A stretch of DNA of 60,000 nucleotides, from contig NC_135566.1 in NCBI RefSeq assembly GCF_964340395.1, positions 10,976,501 to 11,036,500 of the forward strand, written 5' to 3'. Within the stretch, counting starts at the first letter, position 1. Each line of letters starts with the position of its first letter. Below the pieces are notes generated by a model. It worked only from the letters and a program-made list of their open reading frames with translations, did not search any database and was not told the origin of the DNA. Shown in pieces: positions 11,401-23,400 of this stretch. The stretch is from Glandiceps talaboti. Taxonomy: Eukaryota > Hemichordata > Enteropneusta > Spengelidae. The translations under genes were made by a program, and so were the position numbers.

Positions 11401-14400
11401 TGAAAATTTGATTTCATGTGTTCATAGTATACATTTGTATATTGTAGTTGCCTTTTAACTTAAGACATTAACACTTGACTTTGACTCTATTACTTGTAAT
11501 GATGAAAGGTAAATAGGTCAGTAGCTGTGACTTTGTGATGGAAATCTTTGAACTTGAGATATCACGGTGACCCATTTTGTGGATGAGGTTAACCAAATTT
11601 GGCCTTGACCTGTTGTTATTACTAGCTGTTTCAGTGAAGTGAGGTAAATAGGTCAATTAGCTGTTACCAAGATGATGTCTGGCTGAAATATTGTCAATCT
11701 GTTACTTGTACGGTACCACTTAACATGGTGTAATTTGAACAATTGAAGTGTTTACAGTGTATTCATTGTAGAGACTTGTTATTAGATTATAAATTAGAAT
11801 CTTTGTGTACCAATCCTACATCAACACCAGAAAGTTGTGAGGTACAGAAATGTGTTTTAAATTTAAAATTACCACCAACATGTCTGCTAAAATCTAAGTG
11901 GATCTTTATATAGGTGTTAGTAATTGGACACCCTCCTAATTTAAGTTAAATGGGGCTGTGTTGTGATATATACAACTTAAAGTTGTTTGTAATAACTTAG
12001 AACCTAGATTCACTCATTCAGCAGCGCAGTTAATGTTAATTTCAAGTTCAAAACTGATTTGTGTGCTTCAAACTCAAAGGGAATAATTCATTGTGATGCT
12101 GTAGGATTACTAGATAGAAAGCAACTACATGGATTAAACCAGGGGGTAGGGTGGGGGTGTGGGTGTGAGTCGCCGTGTTGAAATTCTATAGTTCCTGTAT
12201 TTTGCGTACTGTACACGCCTAGTATTATCCATGAATCCATATTGAATTTTACTACATGTATGTCTCTCACTCTCCCACCAACAGCTGTACCGCGATGCTA
12301 CAATATCCACCATCAATATAGCTAATATTTCCTACGTTCAATATTATCGACATGTTTACGTGTTGGTTCAATAGCTCCTCAATAACTTTCTACTGATTGA
12401 AGTAGTGCTATATTTATTACTTTCTGTATATATATCGGTGTCGGGTTTTGGGAAAATGTGCTAGGGCCAGATTGTTATCCCTTCCCTCATCTAGAGACAT
12501 GACATTTTGTGAGATATATGCATGTACTGAAATCGATATAATTCCATAACACCAGTGACATGGTACAATGTGTTATTGCAAACTATTTGACTACTTTATG
12601 AAAATAATGCAGAGTTTTGAATTCACAGTTACCACAGAAAGATGAAAGAGTTTGAGATTTATAGGATGATGATTATTTACTTGAAATAAAACACCTCATT
12701 TTCTGTAGAAATAAAAACTTGTTAAGATAAAAGAACCTTGTTCCAAAAAAAAGTGAAAGTATTTGATATTTCACTCTACTGAAATTGTACGAGAGAGATG
12801 GGAATTCAAGGGTAAATTCTATGGAAATACATTGTTGTATACATGTATGTTGACTTCTGGAAATCACCATAAGGAGGTGCTTATAGTTGTCTTGAACAAT
12901 GTTACAGAGGTGCTAAATCTTCTTTTGATTTCTGAACATTTTGTGAAATGAAACTTATTCTCTGAATCATTCCAGATAATTTCAAAATAGGTGTTAAGTA
13001 CTAAACAGATGCTTCAGCTGCTAGTTTCCTGTTTAGGTGCCAATAGTTTCATTTTACACAGATCTCCGGCCTTTGACCAGAGGTTCACTGTTGACAATTT
13101 ACCGTAACTCAAGCCAAGTGTGAACAAAATGCTTTAGGTCTAACTATTGCATAGTGTCAGTGGTGAATGTAAATGGAACCAGGAAGAATATATGATCCAA
13201 CACCCATACATGTCAAAGAAATTGTCATCACGATTACATGGACAGAGTAATAAAGGCAATAAGCCTTCATGTGGTTTCTGAATTCCATCTTAATATAATT
13301 AAAATTCATACTCCAAATACTTTTCCATTTTCTGTAAAAGTAATTGTCAGACCAATCACTATCCACCCAAGATTCCCCTTTCCCAGCTTTCCTTGTCTGG
13401 TCCTCAACTGGCTAGTGCAAGTGCTACTGATTTTTGAGCATTCTTGCAAATAGCTTAGAATCCAGTTGTGTTGTTCTCGCCTTTCCCGTACTGTCTGGCA
13501 TTTCACTAGTGGTCTTTTACTTATGAAGATTTGGCCAGAAAGAAGGCAGAAATTCTTTGAGTTTTAAAGTTTTCCCATTTTGAGATGACATCAATAATGT
13601 CACTATGTGATAAGAACAAACTCGGAAGGTTGAGCTCTATGATGTAAACATGATTATCATTGCTATGGGAAATTGATATAATTTTAGGTTCGAATGCACT
13701 GCTACTAGCAAAATGCCAGGCGTAGGGGAAGGCAAGAGACAAGAATCTCCACAAGACAAAGAGACTGGATTCTATGCTAGAGACGAGACTGATCATAATA
13801 CAGTGTTTTGAAGGAAATCTAATCCTAGAAATATTATAATGGTGGTAAGGTGATCTGATTAAACTTACATTTCCATCCCTCATCTGTATATTGTACCATA
13901 ATTGTGTGGGAAGCCTTAGTCAGCTAGCTATTTACCTACCTTTCTCCATTTAATGGCATTGAATGAAAATGAACAAACAGATGAATTCAGTCTTTGAGAC
14001 TCATTTAATATTTTAAAATTGTGTTATTTCTACATTATAATTTCTCTTCAATAAAAATGTTGTGATTATGTTTACACATGAATGTGTTAAAAACAAATTA
14101 TGTATAATAGAAATTAAATGACATCTATTAGTAGGCAGGAACTCATAGAGATCTATATTTGTATACTATGGTATGGATACTTGGATGTTATTCCCAATAT
14201 TTTGCTTTGTTCAGCCAAGGAAAGTAGGAATGACTGAAGGGACTTTGACATTATTAGTCGCTAGACTCGTAGCAACAAAACCCTTAGGTCACGAATAATT
14301 TCCGGCTGAATGAAGAATTTTTTTTTAGAAATAATATAATTATACCATTGGCAATATAAAAAAAACGGAGAAAGTAATGGCAATTTTGAACGTTTTGACT

Positions 14401-17400
14401 CATATTTCGAACACAGCAAAACCAGTGATGTAACATGCGTTCTCGTGACGTAGACGAGCATTGGCATGATATAGAATATTAAAATGGTAGTGATCTGCTA
14501 TGCTATTAAAGAACAGATCACAATTGTACATTATTGGAGAAATATTGGAGAATAACTTAACTATACCAGTGCCAGTAATATCAAAGAAAAATTGGGGAAA
14601 GTAATAGCAATTTTGAACGTTCTGACTCATATTTAATACACAGTAAAACCAGTGACATAGACATGCATTGTCATGATGTAGAATAACCAGCGTAAATATA
14701 TTCCATATTTTTTGTTCAACTTGGCTCATACATGGTGTACTAACTAATACATAGTATAAGAATTATAAGATAAACCTGGGAGAACATTTAGGTGTAAAGT
14801 ATAACTTCACAAATTTTGTCTAAAGATAATATCACGAACTATACATTTCCAGTGTTTTTGCTAAGGGCAGTAAGGAAGTAAATTCTACAGGGGTTCCCAT
14901 GCCATTTTACCTGGGTGCCCAAACTGACTTTATGGGGAAACACTGCCATTTTACCCCTTTCTCCCATTCTGTTACTGGGGTTCCCCAAGCTTAGCAAAAA
15001 CAGTGATTTCTAACCAATTATTTTGAAGTGACTGAGCTCCTCTTCATCGATGCGTCTCCAATTCTGTCGAAGAAATCAAGTTCTATTACACTATAAACTG
15101 AATCCCATTGCTGTTGTCATGTAAAATAATGCTTTTGTCTTCAAATTGTATAAATATTAAGTCGATATCATTGACAGAACTGGAGATCCCTCAATTAAAG
15201 GCAACTGTGTATGTTCAAAATAATTTGGGTTAGAAATGTATGATTCGAGCTGACAACCATGAAAAGTACCAATAAATAGAGAGATCGTTTAGGTAGCATA
15301 TGAAGTATGTAGGATGATGAAACAAAGTCTGGGTACAAATACTCATTTATTTTTTACTTTCTTTAACCTTCCAACTTCTTGATCCCACTCAAGAGACCTT
15401 GATCAGGGATAGCAGAAACTAATTGGCGTACTTAGACCCTCTTCAACAAATAAGTTAATTAAAATAATTGAAAGTCTTTTGTACCATCAAAATACTTTCT
15501 TTCAGATTGAGTTTGTGTACATTCATACACGTATATTCCACTGTATTTCTTGATAAATCACTAGTTTCATGTAGGGCAAAACTTTTGCTTTGTAATTATG
15601 GATGAATGGTTCTGAGTCAAGTGGCTATTCCATATGACTTTGAAGATCTGTCTTCACCCGGAAGTCACAGATAATCTCTAGAATAGATGGTTCTCATAAA
15701 CTCTTATTTTAGTAAATGTAGAATTTATAGAATTCTATATTGATTTATAGGTAATTGTTAAGTTGAAGTTTTTTTTAAAATCAGGTGTTTTTTGAGAAAG
15801 GCAACAAATAGGTAAAATCTACCTGAGTTCCTCAGATACTTTACCCTATCAAAATAATGGTACATTGTATTTATGCAAATTTCACCAGACTCTTACCCCC
15901 CCCCCCCCCCCCCCCCCCAACCCCATCACCAGTTTCACTAGTGTTCCCCACAAAAATTATCATTCATACATTATAATGTATAGTACATTGGTGTGGAAAT
16001 CTGCAAGTTTTATCCCCCCACTCTCCTTTCACTGGGTCCCAAACCTTAGTAAAAATAAGCAATAGTAAATACTTGAATTGCTTCTTCTACAGCTGAGTGG
16101 TTATTGAATGCCATTGTATATGCCTTGTAGCAATAGACATGCTTACCTGTACTTACTCTAGTCAACTGATTACTTCTTGTGTACTTTGAACATGAATTCC
16201 TTTGTTATGCAAAGACTAGAATATACTGTGGTATAGTTTGTATACTTTTACAGTATAATAAAGTTGATGTATTTCTCATCATGTTTTGTCTGTTTGTTTG
16301 TAGTGATCCTCCACTGGAAGAGGAAGACCTCCCACCTGGCGAGTGGTTATGTCACCAGTGTACTGTCTCCCCAGAGGTAAGTTCAAAAGACGTCATCTCA
16401 GACCTTGTTATCATGTTTGGCTCATTTGATGAAGACAATAATTACAGATGAAATTTTACATTGCTGTTCATTTCTACAAGCTCATCATTTGCCTTTCTTA
16501 GCTTAAAGTTAAATAGATAGTAAATGGAAAATATTTGCAGGTATTTCCCATATAACTAGATAATTATAACTGTTGTTTAGACGACTAGACTCTAGCAAGC
16601 TCTTCATTAGTTCTTTCAGCCAGTGATTGTTAACTTCCTCAATGTCAGCATGAATATGTTAATATGTGCACCTATACTTACATCATGGAGACATGATTTT
16701 CACAGTGACGCTTCGATAAAATACCAATTAGTTGTTTTAGATTTGAAATATAACCACCAGTAAGTAATATATTTTAACATTTTTTTACAGGAACATAATG
16801 ATACTGCCTCAACAACTAGCAGTGTAACGTCATCCATACATAGTTGGAAAGAACGAGAGAAGGAGAAAGCCAAACCTATAATGAGGTTACATGAACGTCT
16901 ACTAAACCGACAGTTGTCAGCTAGCAGAGAAAACCAAAGTGAAGATGAGATGTCGGAATATGATCCAGAACCAGAACAGGAAGAGTCACCATTCCAGATG
17001 TTAATCCGTGCCGCTACTATTCAGAATCCTAAACAGTTTAATTTGCCAAATGAAATGATATTAAATTATCCACTACCAGGTAAGATTCCTGCTCATAACA
17101 AATACAGTTCATTAGTTGACTTTGGTTGGATGCTCAGTTGTCACCATGTTTGCTTGACGTTAATCCTACTATTCTAGCATGATTGAAGGGTATTGACAGC
17201 CTCCCATACACAGGGAAGTGCATAGCATGCCTGTGAGGACTTCAGTGACCAGTGTGCCCTCTAATGATAGCCAAACTTTGTTGTTGTGAGTCAAAATGAG
17301 AGAAACTGGCATTTCTAGTGAGTCACCACATAGTAAGAGATAGGGAACACCAAATTTTGGTGTGTCACTAACAATTGTACATGTCAGTGACATGTCAAAT

Positions 17401-20400
17401 TGGCTTAGAGGGCACACTGTTAGTGACTATGTGTATAATAAGCCATTGATGGCTGGATATTGCTTCTTTCAGTTCGTGTCTGTGCGGTTTTTCCTTTCCA
17501 TGCATATGAGTAGAACAACCGTGTGTAGAAATGTTATTTACATGTAATAAATGTGAACCCACAGTCCCATGAAGACATGCATGTAACTAAAAAAATTATT
17601 GCAGTCTTCATTGTTTAATATTCATCAAAGATCGTAAAGACTTCCCTTGTTTTGTGTTTGTATGACAGGTACAAGTAAGAAGAGGAAACGAGAAGAAGTG
17701 TCTGGCAAAAATGCAAAGAAACCAAATGAACTAGATAACAATGGATTAGTACCATTACCAGCAAAACTGTGTTTTGTGTGTAACAGGTGAGAATAAAACA
17801 GCAACTAATATTCAGTTTCTGTTAGTGTATATAATTTGGCACAAATCTGTTTCATAAAACTGCCAATTCATGTATGTGAAAGAATTTTGGCACTAAACAT
17901 TGTTTGTTTCAATGCCAAGTTACATTATTATGTATTCGTTATATTTCTCATTCTCTGAGAATTTGAAACACATGCAAGATAAAGTGATTCAATTCATAGA
18001 TATTCAGTCCGTTCAGTCAAAAAATACTCATGACATACAGGTTTTATTAATACTCATCTTTGACTTGTAGTGGTAAGGCCCCTTACATCTAACCTCTCAT
18101 AGTAGTACTTTTTTCTAATCTTTTGGGCCCATCGACATCCCTTTTCACCCATCTGACTGCTCGTAGTAGTATCTGTTTCTAATCATGTGGGACCAAAGAC
18201 ATATGTCACTCATATTTCCTTCAACTGAACAAAGAATATAGAAGGAAGTTAAGTAAGATGTCTTCACTGAATGTATGTTTTTTATTGTATCGCTTCACAG
18301 GAGTTGTCGGCATGCAGTGTTAATTCAATGTGATTACTGTCCGTTATTATTCCACATGGATTGTGTGGACCCCCCTCTAACAACACTGCCAACAGGTCGA
18401 TGGATGTGTCCTAATCATCCTGAGCATGTCATGGTAGGTATAAAGTGTTCTTACGCCTTGTTGATTCTAGTCTCTCAGTGACACAGTGTCTGTGTGTTGA
18501 ATCCTGTGACTTTTATAAAGGTGTTGTTATTTTCTTCTTACCCACTTCCCTTAATATGTTTACAAGGCTGTGTTTTTTGTTTGAGGGCCTTATAGTTGAA
18601 ACCATCATCTCATCGCTCTGGCTAGTGGAAATCTAACAGAATTTGGTGACATGTACAGCTTGACTCCAAGTACTGATTTGTTTGTTAGAAAAGTCCCCAA
18701 TATTACCTATTAGTGTCCCATAGGAATGAATGAACAATGAAAAATGTTCCCACACTGACAGCATTTTTTATTCAATACTGTACGTTTTGTGTTTATGGTT
18801 TGATAATGACTGATAACATTTCAGACTTTGTACTGATCTCACCAACCAACCAACCAACCAACCAACCAACCAACCAACCAACCAACCACCCACCCAGTGA
18901 CTGATTTCGACGAATAAAACAATGGTGAATTGTTTCACAGAAAATATTTGTTAAAAATGTGACAAAAGTTGTAACTACTGACTCTAATATAAATGTTTTA
19001 CAAAAAAAAATGGTGTTTATATTTTTTTTTCAGCCTGAGTTTAATAGTTCCAGTCTAACAGAACGGTGTCGAATTTTTGACAAGTACCACGGCAGAATAT
19101 CTCAGAATGCAGTTAAACTGCAATTCTTAAAGAAAGTGCATCGGAAACATCCACCTAATGAAAGGTTTAGACCTCCGAAAAGGAAAACAGTCAAGGTAAA
19201 AGAAAACGGCATAATTTTTATACATTTTTATTTCCGTTCTGTTTCAAGAAATAACAGGATGGAACCCACTAGAAAGGTCGTCAGAAATCCCTGCAGAGTG
19301 TAGGGTTATTATTTTTTCGAGATTTGTCTTTTTTTGGTGGAATGGAACCCACTAGGTTGTAAAGGTCGTGGTGATCCCTGCAGAGTTGGGGTTATTATCT
19401 TTCTCTGTAGTCGTCTGTATTGAGAGATGGAAACATTAATGGCTGCAGGGCACGTCACACTGAGAGTTATAAAATCTTTTTGTGTGGTATGAATTTACTC
19501 ACTGATGTGAACAAAATATGAAGGATTAGGAGAAAGACACAAGCCATAACTAAAGTTTGAAAATGTTGGTGATTTGTGATCAAATACGATGAAAAGGCTA
19601 CCCCTACATGTCCTTGTTATCACTTTAAATACATGCTATTACTTGCCACAGGTATAGTATGTATAGAGTGGATGTTGACATTGGAACGACTGCTTCAAAG
19701 ACAAAAATCATACGTTTTTTTTGGCCTCCAGTTAAACTGTTTTTTTTATTTGCTATTTTGACAGAGTATTATGCAAACTGAAACACAGTTGATCAGAAGT
19801 CATCCTCAGAGATGTTTTATCTAAATTTTGTTTTGTGTGTTTTTCATTTTTGTACACAGATACCAAATGCAATTAAGGCACAGTATGCCTTACCGCCATC
19901 GCTGCTGCCAGCACCAGTCCGATCATTTTCATCGTTTTCATCATCTACAAAAACACAGGGTTATACATGCACTCCAGACGAACAGGAAGAGGTAAAGTTG
20001 TGATATTAGATTGTTTGGTTCTAGAAAGCCATGACAGAAATGGTTGATATGTAGTGATTGTTTGCATCAGTTATTAGTTTGATGTTCCATACATCAGAAA
20101 TCACAGGTGCCGACAACACTTTGAATCTGTTCTCATTTTATTCTTAGACCATTGAACTTCAAGCTGCAGTCATGTTTGTTTTCTATTTGTATATTAACAC
20201 TGACTGCAACCTGTTGGCTTTTAGCCTTACCTAACTGTATCTGTGATGTCATGCAATGCAATTTCATTGGATGTGGTGTAGTGTGGTCTGGTCTGGTGCG
20301 GGGTGGGGTGGGGTGCTGTGCAGCATGTTGTGATGTGGGCAGGGATGTGATGTTGTGTAAGGTGATATAATTCATATAAGGTGATGTGATGTGATGCAAT

Positions 20401-23400
20401 TTATTCGATGTGATGTGATGGGTGTGGTGTGGTATATGATAGGGTGGTGTATGGTGTTGTGTGATGTTATATTAGTTTACATGATTGATATAAAGTCATG
20501 TGATGTGATGTGATATATTGTAATATGAGGTGATACAGTAAGGTGGCATGGTGATGTGATCTCATTTAAAGGACATAGAGAAAATAGCTTAATTTTACTA
20601 ACTTTCCTCTTCCTTGTTACCAAGGTTTCAAAGTGAAAACCGTGATACTGCTCTCTTCATACCAATGGCTTGTTTGTATCTTTCAGTGGTTGAGGGGTGT
20701 AGTGGCATTACAATGCAACGTTGCCAGGTTCCTCACACAAAAAAGCATGAAGTCAACGTCCACAGATTTCAAGCCAAAAACAGAGGGTAACAGTAACGGC
20801 AAATCAGGGAATACAGTGTCAGCACGGACATCTACACCTAGTCCTACAAACTCTTTTAGCAGTCTTAGTTCATCATCCAGCAGTATCAATGTTAGTATGA
20901 ATGGACAGATAGAGGAAGACCAAATCAACAACAATAAAAATTTACTCAACAAGTCAAATCTAACAAATGGACCACTATTGAACGGACCAGCCACTGTGAA
21001 TGGCAGTCCTGTTGTTGTCACCAACGGAGCAGACGAACTGGACTCAGGCACTGATATTAAACCCAAAACATATCTAAATCATGCTGCACCTAAGCAATCA
21101 TCAAGTGCAAACTGTGGAAATATCTTTAATAAAATACCAGCTGCGGGTAGTAATAAGAGTTTTGCACTCTCCTCTATGAATAAACCCAATGGACAAGTCA
21201 AGGCTGTAACTATGACAACGCCGTCTATATCCCAAAGTACTAAAAGCGTAGCAGCTAATGGCAGCAAAGGGAATAATATTAGCTTGACAAGTGTGTCAGT
21301 ACTGCCAACACAAAAGACTATTGTACAAAGTAGCAAGACAGGATCATCTGTGACTACTACAACTACTTCAGGAAATAAACTCCACACTTCCACAGCTGTG
21401 GCCAGTTCAAGTAACAGTACTCCATGTAAAAGTGGGTCTGTTGCACTAACAGGTGGGTTAGTTATTGAGGTTACTGTATCAGTTCAGTTGTGACAACGCT
21501 AGGGATGAGTCACTGTTTTGTTGTGACAATGCTAGTGATGAGTCTCTGTTTTGTTGTGACAATGCTGGTGATGAGTCTCTGTTTTGTTGTGACAACGCTA
21601 GTGATGATTCTCTGTTTTGTTGTGACTATGCTAGGGACAAGTCTGTGCTGTTGTGACAACGCTAGTGACGAGTCTCTGTTTTGTTGTGATAATACTAGGG
21701 ATGAGTCTGTGCTGTTGTGACAATGCCAGTGATGAGTCTGTTATGTTGTGACAACGTTAATGATTTGTCACTGTTTTGTTGTGACAACGCTAGGGATGAG
21801 TCTGTGTTTTGTTGTGACAACGCTAGGGATGAGTCACTGTTTTGTTGTGACAACGCTAGGGATGAGTCTGTTTTGTTGTGACAATACTGATGATGATAAG
21901 CATTTCAATTCTTGTATAATAGCACTGTGGTATTATTAATTATTGTGTCTCTGATAATAATTCACTTTATTTTGTTGTACACAATGTAGTTTATTTCATC
22001 TTAACACAAAGTGATCGTAGTCTAATTTTTAGCAAAGTACTGCCCATCTACATACACCACATACCTTTCCATCATATCACGGACAATACACAACTATAAA
22101 TGTTTTTTTTTAAAAACACTTGAACCTAGAGTTTTGTTGACTTTGTTAGTATTGTGACTTATCATATTGCCATTGATCTACTTTGCAGGGAAAACTAGTC
22201 CAACAGGAGCTGGTGCTCTGAACTCATTGTCCAGCAAACTAAACACTGCCAACTTGAGTACATCACCTGCTATTATCAATCTAAATAATTCGTTACAAGC
22301 CAGTATAGACGGTGTATCAGGTAAGAACTACCAACCTGTGTGTCTTCTCACAAAGGAATGAAAGAATTCCAGAAATTTTTATTTCATATACAGGAAAGAT
22401 TAATGTTTTGTATGTAGGAAATGACTGATATGTTGCATATTAAAAAGATGGTAGTGTTAACTCATTTGTGTCATTTGATTTCTTCAACTAAGTTACCTGA
22501 TTTTTTATTTTTATGCTTTGATCTTTTGTGACCGATTTTAGCCAATCAAGATGGGCGGTATGTCAGGCACGCATGGTATTGCAACCAATCATGATGAAAT
22601 CTGTATATGTCAGCTGACCACTATCACCCAATCAGATCAAATGCCAAGTTCAAAATGTTTCAAGTTATGGTCTAAGTGAAACACAACTTATTGTCAAGAA
22701 ATGTAGCAATAGTAATATCCCATGTGAATTATTATATTAATGACTGCTTATATATATCCTAATCTCATCCAGTGTTCATGTAAATCCTGTGTAACCATGT
22801 AGATGTCAAATCTGTTTCGTTGCAGATGTAGAACTTAGTAAGCTGGATGAAAGGCTAATACAGATACTGGCCTATCAAAGGTTACAACAGTTGCTGCCTC
22901 AAAAGGTAAGATTGAGAGAGGAGGGAGACAGATAGAGGGGACGATTAGGGGAGGGGAAGAACAAAGAAAGAGAACAGAAGAATGGGGAGGAGTTGAAAGG
23001 TTTGAGGAGAGTGATAGCAGAGACGATAATATCCATTGATTGTTTGTGGTGACTATATCAAATGCTGTTCCCCATGATATCCATTGATTGTTTGTGGTGA
23101 CGCTGTTTTCAACAAGTCACCGCGATTCAAATATCAGTGTTTGCACTGTGGAAATGCATGGCTTTGGCATTTATGTTATAAACCAAATGTGTATTTTAAG
23201 TATATCCTTACAGTTACTGAATATTTGCTCATGTTATGAGATATATATTTGAGCCTGGGTGAAACTTCTGTATTTCAGTTGATAAAAGTCATATGAAACA
23301 AAAGTAAAGCAGAAAAAAATGTGCAGATTAAACTATTGAGTATGTAGAGGACAGTCACACAATGGTCACACAAGCGAACTTTGCTTGTTTAGGAGGGGAA

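Larger units (their letters stand above)
5730..16303 (+). other. PHF12: PHF12 intron 2 (10.6 kb)
   Basis: The longest intron of the gene. It holds a YY1-type site (5857-5867), a small Ly6-like open frame (6017-6190), hairpin repeats (8758-9080 and 14171-14740), a 60-bp minisatellite (9320-9720), a 72-bp minisatellite (10270-10780), a miniature transposon (14850-15005) and a 23-base poly-C run (about 15896-15918). No other coding exon was recognised. Confidence 0.9.

Noticed and set aside
13680-13720. tRNA B-box-like GGTTCGAATG
   Set aside because: No A box, acceptor stem or cloverleaf could be found around it. No tRNA gene was recognised by eye elsewhere in the window.
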